The notes under the pieces were generated by a model. That model searched no databases and was not told the origin of the DNA. It worked only from the letters and a program-made list of their open reading frames with translations. The position numbers and the translations under genes were made by a program. A DNA stretch of 17,864 nucleotides from Bacteroidota bacterium (GTDB taxonomy: Bacteria > Bacteroidota > Ignavibacteria > Palsa-1295): contig JANYDV010000022.1 in the NCBI GenBank assembly GCA_025363505.1, forward strand, positions 1 through 17,864, given 5' to 3'. Of the stretch, positions 1-7,074 are shown piece after piece. Position 1 is the stretch's first letter. The number at the start of each line of letters is the position of its first letter.

Positions 1-1091
1 ATACTATAAGCATTCGGTGTTTTGTCTGCTTTGATTAACAGCTTGGCATCTTCACCAACAATATGCTCGAAGTAACCGATATGCTTCGCGCCTTTTTGTT
101 TCGCGGCTTCGAGAAAAACCACATTATCTTCGAGTGTTGCATACGGTGATGCAACAAATGCTATTTCTTCTGCTTTGTATTTCTTTAATGACGAAGCAAT
201 AAGTTCGACAGCATTATGCAGTTCTACTTGTTGATGATTAGCACCTATTTTGTGCATTGCACCCGAGATACGGTCATCCGCATTAACAGGAGGGTATGTC
301 TCAAGGCGACCTTCATCGCACATCCAAAAATCATTGACGTTCGGATTTGGTCGTGGCTCAAGACGCAAAATTTCATTATTACGAGCACCGACTCTGATAC
401 TGCAGCCTTCGGCACAGCCATTACAAACTGTCTCGGTAAAGGACATATCCCAAGGACGCGCCTTGAAACGGAAGTCACGGCTCGTGAGCGCACCGACCGG
501 ACAAATATCAATGATATTCATCGAGTAGGGATTATCAAATTCGGTCCCGGGGAATGGTTGAATCGTGACGTGATCACCACGTTGAACAAAAGTCAAGACC
601 GGCTGATCGGCAATTTCCTGACCAAAACGAATACATCGTGAACAAGAGATACAACGCTCGCCATCAAAAAGAACATTCGGACCGAATGGTACTCGTTTGT
701 CTTTGTGGTTTTTGGTTTCTTCGAAACGTGATTCACCACGCGAGTGATTGAATGCGTAATCTTGGAGTTTGCACTGCCCTGCTTCGTCGCAGATCGGGCA
801 ATCGAGCGGATGATTCACCAGCAAAAATTCCATTACATCTTCACGAGCCTTCACCGATTTCTCGTTTTGTGTATGGACGACCATACCATCGGCTATAGTA
901 GTAGCGCAGGCAATAGAAGGCTTAGGAATTTTCTCGACATCAACGATACACATACGACAATTACCGGCAACAGAAAGCCCCGGATGCCAGCAAAAGTGTG
1001 GGACGTCTAAACCATGCTCGAGCGCAACTTGGATGACAGTTTGTCCTGCAAGCGCGTCATACTCGATGCCGTCAATCGTGACTTTAGGCAT
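1..1091 (-). CDS. nuoG: NADH-quinone oxidoreductase subunit G (NuoG), N-terminal part, runs off the left edge
   Basis: Iron-sulfur subunit of respiratory complex I, which passes electrons from NADH toward quinone in the peripheral arm on the cytoplasmic side. 363 codons are visible from an ATG at 1091, with no stop before the edge. All four cluster motifs of the family can be read: C34, C45, C48 and C62 for the [2Fe-2S] cluster; the His-box H94, C98, C101 and C107; C147, C150, C153 and C197 for a [4Fe-4S] cluster; and C223, C226, C230 and C258 at the start of the molybdopterin-oxidoreductase-like domain, the site of the extra N7 cluster found in some bacteria. The start is fixed by the usual short lead into the ferredoxin fold (MPKVTIDG). 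It lies 21 bp after the ald stop with no clear Shine-Dalgarno, so it is probably co-transcribed with ald. A formate dehydrogenase-type relative is possible but less likely. Confidence 0.93.
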   Translation of the reverse strand, partial: MPKVTIDGIEYDALAGQTVIQVALEHGLDVPHFCWHPGLSVAGNCRMCIVDVEKIPKPSIACATTIADGMVVHTQNEKSVKAREDVMEFLLVNHPLDCPICDEAGQCKLQDYAFNHSRGESRFEETKNHKDKRVPFGPNVLFDGERCISCSRCIRFGQEIADQPVLTFVQRGDHVTIQPFPGTEFDNPYSMNIIDICPVGALTSRDFRFKARPWDMSFTETVCNGCAEGCSIRVGARNNEILRLEPRPNPNVNDFWMCDEGRLETYPPVNADDRISGAMHKIGANHQQVELHNAVELIASSLKKYKAEEIAFVASPYATLEDNVVFLEAAKQKGAKHIGYFEHIVGEDAKLLIKADKTPNAYS

Positions 1092-1112
1092 TGTGCAAGA
1101 AGAATATCGAAA

Positions 1113-2228
1113 TTATTTAATGAAGTTACGCGAATCTTCGAATTTCATATCGAAGGCATCGGCGACACCTTGATAAGTTACGTGACCATCAATGATGTTC
1201 AGCCCTGCACGAAGTTCTGCATTTGCACTGATCGCTTTTTCGTAGCCATCGTTTGCAAGCTGAACGGCATACGGAAGTGTGGCATTGGTTAGTGCGATAG
1301 TTGAAGTCATCGGCACAGCACCAGGCATATTTGCGACGCAATAATGCACGACACCATCAACAACGAAAGTAGGATTCTCGTGAGTGGTCGGTTTACACGT
1401 TTCAATACAACCACCTTGATCAACAGCCACATCAACAATTACCGAACCGGGCTTCATATCTTTGAGCATTTCGCGAGTAATCAATCGAGGTGCTTTTGCA
1501 CCAGGTATCAAGATACCACCGATCACCAAATCAGCACGTTTGATAAGCTTGCGGATATTGTATGGGTTCGACATCATTGTGACGACATTTTTCGGCATCA
1601 CATCATCAAGATAGCGCAAACGTGGTAAGCTGACATCCAAAATTGTAACGTGTGCTCCAAGTCCTGCGGCGATCTTTGCCGCATTGGTACCAACAACACC
1701 ACCGCCAAGCACTACAACTTCAGCAGGTTCGGTGCCTGGAACACCGGCAAGCAATACGCCACGTCCGCCTTGTGTCTTCTCAAGGTACTTCGCACCTTCT
1801 TGCGGAGCCATACGACCTGCTACTTCCGACATCGGAATAAGCAACGGCAACGAGTTGTCGCTCTTCTGAACGGTCTCATAGGCAATTGCGATCGAACCCG
1901 ATTTAATGATCGCCTCGGTCAAGGTACGATCTGCGGCGAAATGGAAATACGTAAAAAGCAATTGACCTTTACGGATCAACGGGTATTCCTGAGCGATTGG
2001 CTCTTTGACCTTCATAATCATCTCGGCACGGTCGAAAACTTCTTTTGCCGTCTTGACGATCTCGACACCGTGTGCCGTATAATCAGCATTATTAAAACCC
2101 GAACCGACTCCAGCGTTATCTTCGATGATAACCGTATGTCCGTGTGATTTGAGAATTTCGGCGCCACTCGGGGTGAGCGCAACACGGTTCTCGTTCGTTT
2201 TTATTTCGCGTGGTACTCCGATGATCAT
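1113..2228 (-). CDS. ald: alanine dehydrogenase
   Basis: NAD-dependent, reversible oxidative deamination of L-alanine to pyruvate and ammonia; cytoplasmic. At 371 aa it has the family's normal length. The N-terminus MIIGVPREIKTNENRVALTP is diagnostic, with the substrate-binding Arg at residue 15. The KVKEP segment near residue 75 and the FTYFHFA segment near 96 hold the catalytic Lys and His. A Rossmann nucleotide site follows (VVVLGGGVVGTNAAK), and VDVAVDQGG near 270 holds the catalytic Asp. It starts 17 bp after the stop of the broken M16 gene and ends 21 bp before nuoG, so the three look like one leftward operon. No own promoter is visible in the 17-bp gap. Confidence 0.96.
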   Translation of the reverse strand: MIIGVPREIKTNENRVALTPSGAEILKSHGHTVIIEDNAGVGSGFNNADYTAHGVEIVKTAKEVFDRAEMIMKVKEPIAQEYPLIRKGQLLFTYFHFAADRTLTEAIIKSGSIAIAYETVQKSDNSLPLLIPMSEVAGRMAPQEGAKYLEKTQGGRGVLLAGVPGTEPAEVVVLGGGVVGTNAAKIAAGLGAHVTILDVSLPRLRYLDDVMPKNVVTMMSNPYNIRKLIKRADLVIGGILIPGAKAPRLITREMLKDMKPGSVIVDVAVDQGGCIETCKPTTHENPTFVVDGVVHYCVANMPGAVPMTSTIALTNATLPYAVQLANDGYEKAISANAELRAGLNIIDGHVTYQGVADAFDMKFEDSRNFIK

Positions 2229-2245
2229 AACACAATTTCCGTTTT

Positions 2246-3613
2246 TTATGAATGAGAAGCGATAGAAACAACAGAAAGTAACGTTTCGTCGCCAAAAAGC
2301 TCTTCTGCCAAATCAAGAATAGAACGACGGCTCACCTGCTGGATTTCTTTAATTTCAGCCGAGAGGTCTTGATACTTTTTATAATAAGAGATATGCTGAC
2401 CTGCGCGCATCATTCGCGAGGTCATTGATTCAAGTCCCAGAATTAACGAGCCGATCACTTGCTCTTTGGTCCGTTCAATTTCACTCTCGGTGATAGGCTT
2501 GGTAAATAATCCGCGGACAATACGTTTCATCTCAGCTTCAGTTTTTTTCGCATTTTCTTCGGTCACCGCAGCATACAGCCCAACGGCTCCGGTCTCGGCA
2601 AACGGTGCGTGAAAAGCAGAAGTCTCATACGCCAATGCCAATTCTTCACGAAGACGAAGATTTAGCCGGCTTGACATCCCGACTCCCAGAAGCGTAATAA
2701 GCAAACTGATCTCTTGTTGTTTTGGGCTGTCCATCCCTTGCGCAAGCCGACCGATGATAATATGTGCTTGTCCGATACCTTCGCGAGTATCTTTGACTCG
2801 TTTCCCTTTTAATAATTTCGGCTGAATGACTTCCCGCTTGTAATCGGATTTACGAGCCGAGACATTCGAGAAGTATTTCTTTGCATATTTAAACAGATCG
2901 TTATGACTCTACGAACCGCTGACGACGAGCGTAATATTTTCGGGGACGTAATGCGTGTTATGAAATGATCGGAGTGACCGTTTCGTCGCGCCCGAAACAG
3001 AATCTATAGTGCCAATCACCGGATGTGCAAGCCCCGATGACTTGAAGAGTGTTTCCTCGAAGAGATCAAATACCAATTCATCAGGCTCGTCATCAAGCCC
3101 ATGAATCTCCTCAATGATAACATCTTTCTCGCGTTTAACTGCTGAATCAGTAATTGCCGGACGCATCACTAGATCGCTCAAGACAGAAACGGCGTCTTCG
3201 AGATAGGGCACACGATTCCAGGTATAAAAACAGGTATGCTCTTTGGTCGTAAAGGCATTGAGCATTCCGCCACGAGACTCAATGGAGTTCATAATCTCCT
3301 TCATCGAGTACCGTTCGGTTTCCTTAAAAACGACGTGTTCGATAAAATGGGCGGTGCCATATTCATTAGCCGCCTCATCACGCGAGCCCACATCAACCCA
3401 TACCCCAACTGCGACCGATGGGGCACCGACGATGCGTTCGCTGACGATTCGAAAACCATTTGGTAGCGTTAATTCTTTTATATCAGCTGCAGGAATCTCG
3501 CGTGTATATTGCGCAAGCGAAGACCTCTTATGAATAGCGGGCATACGACTCTGCCTGAATGAAGCGGTACTTCTTCTCTTGGGCTGTAACTTCTTTTTTG
3601 GGGCGGATTTCAA
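2246..3613 (-). pseudogene. M16 family zinc protease interrupted by one in-frame amber codon
   Basis: The frame reads as a single M16 (pitrilysin/processing-peptidase type) protease of 455 codons, broken only by a TAG at 2909-2911 (codon 235). The first half holds the inverted zinc motif HFIEH (H89, E92, H93) and the distal glutamate in REKDVIIEEI near residue 169. After the TAG the same frame continues without a gap through 58 more codons and then the second M16 domain (GMSSRLNLRLREELALAY). The stop falls in the usual 'GN-x-H-D/E-L' junction: VSGS-stop-SHNDLF, where related proteins carry a variable residue. TAG is a normal stop elsewhere here, so this is a recent nonsense mutation, a sequencing error, or rare read-through. 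The first 23 residues are a strongly basic extension; an alternative start is the Met at 3544. The downstream genes ald and nuoG look intact. Confidence 0.88.
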
Positions 3614-3644
3614 ATTGTTCGGCAGTCAAAGGTTGTTTTCATTA

Positions 3645-3652
3645 CAAATATA
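3645..3652 (-). promoter_or_regulatory. Bacteroidota-type -7 box for the M16-ald-nuoG operon
   Basis: TATATTTG on the minus strand fits the TAnnTTTG consensus and lies 31 nt before the ATG at 3613. It supports that upstream start. No convincing -33 TTG is seen at the usual distance. Confidence 0.5.
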
Positions 3653-3673
3653 CGGTGCTACCATAACCTATCG

Positions 3674-3681
3674 TATTTTTG
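3674..3681 (+). promoter_or_regulatory. Bacteroidota-type -7 box for ruvA
   Basis: TATTTTTG fits TAnnTTTG and ends 18 nt before the ruvA ATG at 3700. It overlaps the alternative TTG start at 3679, which argues for starting ruvA at 3700. No clear -33 element is seen. Confidence 0.5.
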
Positions 3682-3699
3682 CCTACACTAAACATCGAA

Positions 3700-4308
3700 A
3701 TGATCTCATCAGTTAAAGGTATCGTTTTGCATAAGGAGCCGTCGCTTATAGTGATCGAGTCTTCGGGAATAGGCTATGATATTCATTGCTCCCAAACGGC
3801 ATACGAGCAGGCATCAGCGATCGGCGCGGAGTATCGCATCTTTACGCGCCACGTAATCCGAGAAGATTCGCAAACACTTTATGGCTTTTCGAGCCTGAGC
3901 GAGCGTGGTTTATTTGATCTCATTATTGCCGTCAGTGGAATCGGACCTAAGACTGGGTTAGGTATCATCTCCGCACTTGCCGCACCAAAAGTACGAGAAG
4001 CCATCATTAACAAAGACCTCGTTACCCTCACCGCACTGCCAGGCATCGGAAAGAAAACAGCAGAGAGATTAATCGTTGAGTTGCGAGACAAGATGCTCAA
4101 AGATGATAATTCGATCAGCAGTGAAGGCAGTAATCTCGATCCGAGCGGCTCGAATGTTCGATCAGAAGCTCTGAGTGCATTGATCGCACTTGGCTATAAC
4201 CGCGCAACAGCCGAGAAAGCAATTCGCGATGTCATCAGAAACGAGCCGAAGCAAACTGAGAAGATTGAAACACTTATCAAAGCCGCTCTTCGTCAGAATA
4301 TCAGTTAG
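3700..4308 (+). CDS. ruvA: Holliday junction branch migration protein RuvA
   Basis: DNA-binding subunit of the RuvAB complex, which moves Holliday junctions in recombinational repair. 202 aa, the normal length. Domain I is residues 1-64 (MISSVKGIVLHKEP and onward). The two helix-hairpin-helix motifs of domain II are visible: GIGPKTGLGIISAL and LPGIGKKTAERLIVEL. After an acidic/serine linker comes the small C-terminal domain III that contacts RuvB. The ATG at 3700 is chosen over the TTG at 3679 because RuvA proteins begin with 'MI' directly at the first strand and because the promoter box covers the TTG. ruvB and ruvC are not adjacent. The last 8 bases overlap the end of pgk on the other strand. 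Confidence 0.95.
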   Translation: MISSVKGIVLHKEPSLIVIESSGIGYDIHCSQTAYEQASAIGAEYRIFTRHVIREDSQTLYGFSSLSERGLFDLIIAVSGIGPKTGLGIISALAAPKVREAIINKDLVTLTALPGIGKKTAERLIVELRDKMLKDDNSISSEGSNLDPSGSNVRSEALSALIALGYNRATAEKAIRDVIRNEPKQTEKIETLIKAALRQNIS

Positions 4309-5500
4309 AAAGCGCTGTTATTCCGGGTAATTCTTTTCCTTCTAAGAACTCAAGGCTTGCACCGCCTCCGGTCGAAACGTGACTCATTTTATCGGCAAGG
4401 TGATGTTGCTCGATTGCGGCAACACTGTCTCCCCCGCCAACGATTGTCGTTGCGCCGCGCTCAGTGGCTTTTGCAAGGGCTTGTGCAATGGCAACAGTAC
4501 CAGCCGCAAAATTTGGCATTTCAAAAACGCCCATCGGTCCATTCCAGACAATTGTTTGAGCGTGCAAAATGTAGTCAGCAAATAAATCAATCGTCTTAGC
4601 ACCTATATCCATACCAAGCCAATCTTGAGGAATGGCAGCTGTCGAGACGCTCTTATAATTCGCGTCATTTGTAAATGCATCAGCGATAACAGTATCAACG
4701 GGAAGTACTAATTTCTTTCCCTCACGTTCTGCTCGTTCGATCAATCCTTTTGCGAGGTCTAGTTTGTCATTTTCACAAAGCGACTTTCCGATCTCAAGCC
4801 CGGCAGCTTTGTAGAAGGTGTACATCATTCCACCCCCGATTAACACGGCGTCGGCTTTATCAAGCAAGCTATTGACAACATCAATTTTGCCGCTAATCTT
4901 CGAGCCGCCGATAATAGCAACAAGCGGACGACGTGGATTAATGATAGCACCGCCAAGATATTCAATCTCTTTTTGCAAGAGCAGTCCAGCTGCTTTGATT
5001 GGGAGATAATGCGTAATTCCTTCGATTGAAGCATGAGCACGGTGCGCCGCACCAAAAGCATCATCAACATATACTTCTGCAAGTGAGGCTAATGCTTTTG
5101 CAAACTCGGGGTCATTCTTTTCTTCTTCTTGATGGAAACGAAGATTTTCGAGAAGTAACACTTCTCCATCTTTCAACGCATTTGCTTTTGATGTTGCTTC
5201 ATCACCGATACAATCACTCGCAAATTCAACCGTTGTGTTCAGCAACTCTGAAAGTCTATTACGAATCGGCATTAACGAAAACTCAGGAGCAACAGCACCT
5301 TTGGGACGACCAAGATGACTTGCAATAATCAATCGCGCCCCTTTCTTCCGTAATGCTTCAATCGTCGGCAATGCCGCAGTAATACGAGTATCATCAGTAA
5401 TCGTAAACGGCGCGGCTTTCGTCAAAGGCACATTAAAATCCACACGCAAGAATACGCGCTTACCTTTAACTTCAATATCGTTGATTGTTTTGCAGTTCAT
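4301..5500 (-). CDS. pgk: phosphoglycerate kinase
   Basis: Transfers phosphate from 1,3-bisphosphoglycerate to ADP in glycolysis, or the reverse in gluconeogenesis; cytoplasmic. 399 aa, full length. Signature segments in order are RVFLRVDFNVPL, SHLGRPKG, LLLENLRFHQEEE, VDDAFGAAHRAHAS, GGSKISGKIDVV, NGPMGVFEMPNFAAGT and the glycine-rich GGGDSVAA near the C-terminus. The next gene upstream on the same strand, past the inserted repeat/GIY-YIG block, is gap, so this looks like a gap-pgk operon that was split. The outer edge of the inserted block lies only 9 bp before the ATG, and the short AT-rich stretch between them (TATTATACTT) holds no TAnnTTTG box. The 3' end overlaps that of ruvA by 8 bp. 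Confidence 0.97.
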   Translation of the reverse strand: MNCKTINDIEVKGKRVFLRVDFNVPLTKAAPFTITDDTRITAALPTIEALRKKGARLIIASHLGRPKGAVAPEFSLMPIRNRLSELLNTTVEFASDCIGDEATSKANALKDGEVLLLENLRFHQEEEKNDPEFAKALASLAEVYVDDAFGAAHRAHASIEGITHYLPIKAAGLLLQKEIEYLGGAIINPRRPLVAIIGGSKISGKIDVVNSLLDKADAVLIGGGMMYTFYKAAGLEIGKSLCENDKLDLAKGLIERAEREGKKLVLPVDTVIADAFTNDANYKSVSTAAIPQDWLGMDIGAKTIDLFADYILHAQTIVWNGPMGVFEMPNFAAGTVAIAQALAKATERGATTIVGGGDSVAAIEQHHLADKMSHVSTGGGASLEFLEGKELPGITALSN

Positions 5501-5509
5501 AAGTATAAT

Positions 5510-5563
5510 AGTTATCTGTTATTCCGAGGAGTGGCTTCAGCCCGACGAGGAATCCCCTGAGGA
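5510..5563. repeat. inverted-repeat arm A (outer left end of the GIY-YIG unit)
   Basis: An imperfect palindrome of ATTCC...GGAAT type with a GGCTTCAGCC core. Its first 48 bases match repeat C (5931-5978) at 43 positions, and all five differences are C/T transitions. Its inner edge at 5547-5562 is the inverse complement of 5886-5901 with one mismatch. It ends at the base next to the GIY-YIG stop codon. Confidence 0.8.
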
Positions 5564-5844
5564 TTACTTCCACTCTTCACTTAGATCACGCCATTCCTTA
5601 TTCATCCGTTCGATGAGAACAATCTTCTTTTCGCGACGCCATCCTTTCAACTGTGTTTCTCTGTCAATAGCTTATGTATATCGGAAAATACTTCAAAATA
5701 CACTAATCGGTCAATGTTATATCTTTCTGTAAAGCCCTTGATTAATTTATGCCGATGTTCGAAAAGTCTCCTCTCAAGATTACTCGTTACTCCGATATAG
5801 AGTCTTTTGTATTTTGAAGATAGAATATAGATGTAATACTGCAT
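5564..5844 (-). pseudogene. small GIY-YIG nuclease-domain protein, broken by a one-base deletion
   Basis: The start is a clear single-domain GIY-YIG protein of the YhbQ/UPF0213 kind: YYIYILSSKYKRLYIGVTSN, then LERRLFEHRHKL and GFTERYNIDRLVYFEVFSDI. The first frame stops after 65 aa. In the next frame the missing C-terminal part is intact: TQLKGWRREKKIVLIERMN, then KEWRDLSEEWK and TAA at 5564. Adding one base near 5671 (AAG-CTATTG to AAG-GCTATTG) joins them as HKAIDRETQLKGW, the expected family sequence, giving about 93 aa. So this is a recently inactivated gene or a sequencing error. The conserved Y-x-Y, G-V-T, Arg and catalytic-Glu segments are otherwise present. The family's role is unclear; it is nuclease-like and found in many copies in some genomes. 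It is framed by inverted repeats A and B. Confidence 0.88.
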
Positions 5845-5885
5845 TTATTTTACAGTATGTCTTAATCGAGTAAATTTTTTCCTTA

Positions 5886-5931
5886 CCTCAGGGAATTCCT
5901 CACCGTCGCTAAGCTCAGGTTCGGAATGACA
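5886..5931. repeat. inverted-repeat arm B (outer right end of the GIY-YIG unit)
   Basis: Contains the 36-base ATTCCTCACCGTCGCT...GGAATGAC type at 5895-5930, matching repeat D (6005-6040) at 34 positions. Its inner edge (5886-5901) pairs with the inner edge of arm A. It is an imperfect palindrome by itself (ATTCC...GGAAT). Confidence 0.8.
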
Positions 5932-6040
5932 GTTATTTGTCATTCCGAGGAGCGGCTTTAGCCCGACGAGGAATCTCCGGAAGTTTTTACTCCTGCTTCA
6001 AGGGATTCCTCACCGTCGCTACGCTCAGATTCGGAATGAC
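5931..6040. repeat. short gene-less repeat unit (repeats C and D)
   Basis: Repeat C (5931-5978) is a direct copy of arm A, and repeat D (6005-6040) is a direct copy of arm B, in the same order and orientation, with only 26 bp between them. It looks like a MITE-like short version of the neighbouring unit in which the nuclease gene is lost. Arm B and repeat C face each other across GTTATT, so 5895-5978 could also fold as one long hairpin. Confidence 0.7.
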
Positions 6041-6071
6041 TTATGAGTATATATCATAAGCCAAGACAATT

Positions 6072-7070
6072 TTACAACGCAGCCATTTTCGCAACGAGGT
6101 CAATAACGCGGCAACTATAGCCCCATTCGTTGTCGTACCAACCGAGTACTTTCACGGTTTTGCCTGCCATCACCATTGTCTCGCGTGAGTCAATAATGCA
6201 AGAGTGTGAGTCACCGACGATATCTTGTAAGACAATCGGGTCTTCAGTGTAGGAAAGATACCCTTTTAATGAACCCGATTCGCTTGCGGCTTTGAAAGCG
6301 GCATTCACTTGCTCGACGGTGACATCTTGCTTCAAGATTGCTACGAGATCGGTGATAGAACCTGTCGGTGTTGGTACACGAAGTGAGGTACCATCAAGTT
6401 TGCCTTTGAGTTCGGGGATAATAGTACCAATAGCACGAGCAGCACCGGTTGAAGTCGGGATGATATTGATCGCGGCAGCACGAGCACGACGAAGATCGCT
6501 GTGCGGAAGATCGAGGATATTTTGATCGTTGGTGTATGAATGCACGGTTGTCATCAAGCCATGCTCGACACCAAATGAATCATTCAATACCTTTACCATT
6601 GGCGCAAGGCAATTTGTTGTGCACGATGCATTCGAGACAATTTTATCTGCGGCGGTAAGAGTATCGCAGTTCACACCGAGAACAACCATTTTGTCAACGG
6701 GGTCTTTTGGTGGAACAGTTAAGATGACTTTTTTTGCTCCGGCATCAATATGTTTTTGGCATCCGGCACGAGTAGCAAAAATACCGGTTGACTCGATAAC
6801 AATATCCGCACCAAGCTCGCCCCATTTGAGATTTGCGGGGTCGCGCTCGGCGGTGATCTTCAAACGATCACCATTTACGATGAGGTCGGTTCCGTCGACT
6901 TTTACCTCTCCGTTGAATCTTCCCTGAGTTGAGTCGTATTTTAGTAGATGTGCAAGTGTTTTTGCATCAGTCAGATCGTTTACCGCTACGAAATCAAAAC
7001 CGCCAAGCTCCATAGCGCGGCGAAACACCGAGCGGCCGATTCGACCAAATCCATTGATACCGATTTTCAT
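6072..7070 (-). CDS. gap: type I glyceraldehyde-3-phosphate dehydrogenase
   Basis: Oxidises glyceraldehyde-3-phosphate to 1,3-bisphosphoglycerate with NAD; cytoplasmic glycolysis. 332 aa, the usual length. The ATG at 7070 gives the standard start MKIGINGFGRIGR; the frame runs 28 codons further upstream, but that stretch is not GAPDH-like. D32 in VNDLTD suggests NAD rather than NADP. The active site is SNASCTTNCLAP with C150, and H177 lies in TTVHSYT. Downstream on the same strand is pgk, the next enzyme of the pathway, now separated by the inserted repeat/GIY-YIG block. The start codon lies only 4 bp from the ATG of the divergent DUF2520 gene, so the promoter must lie inside that neighbour. 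Confidence 0.97.
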   Translation of the reverse strand: MKIGINGFGRIGRSVFRRAMELGGFDFVAVNDLTDAKTLAHLLKYDSTQGRFNGEVKVDGTDLIVNGDRLKITAERDPANLKWGELGADIVIESTGIFATRAGCQKHIDAGAKKVILTVPPKDPVDKMVVLGVNCDTLTAADKIVSNASCTTNCLAPMVKVLNDSFGVEHGLMTTVHSYTNDQNILDLPHSDLRRARAAAINIIPTSTGAARAIGTIIPELKGKLDGTSLRVPTPTGSITDLVAILKQDVTVEQVNAAFKAASESGSLKGYLSYTEDPIVLQDIVGDSHSCIIDSRETMVMAGKTVKVLGWYDNEWGYSCRVIDLVAKMAAL

Positions 7071-7074
7071 AATA

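Larger units (their letters stand above)
5511..5932 (-). mobile_element. putative mobile unit: GIY-YIG nuclease gene between inverted repeats
   Basis: A unit of about 420 bp made of repeat arm A, a small GIY-YIG nuclease pseudogene and repeat arm B. The two arms are imperfect inverted copies of each other over about 50 bp. The outer ends read TGTTATTCCGA and, inverted, TGTCATTCCGA. The innermost 16 bp match at 15 positions. The unit sits between gap and pgk, and a shorter unit with the same end types lies directly beside it. I infer mobility from this layout; no transposase, integrase or clear target-site duplication is seen. Confidence 0.5.

Noticed and set aside
216..1292. Several open plus-strand frames of 80-140 codons across the left part.
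   Set aside because: They lie opposite nuoG and ald, whose minus-strand frames show complete cluster and catalytic motifs.
2909..2911. Amber codon as a recoded amino acid (pyrrolysine or a reassigned TAG).
   Set aside because: TAG ends at least four intact genes in this window (ruvA, the DUF2520 gene, the GlmU-like gene, YceD), and no recoding signal or pyl gene is seen.
5511..6040. CRISPR array.
   Set aside because: The repeats are inverted as well as direct, unevenly spaced, only two of each type, and enclose a nuclease gene.
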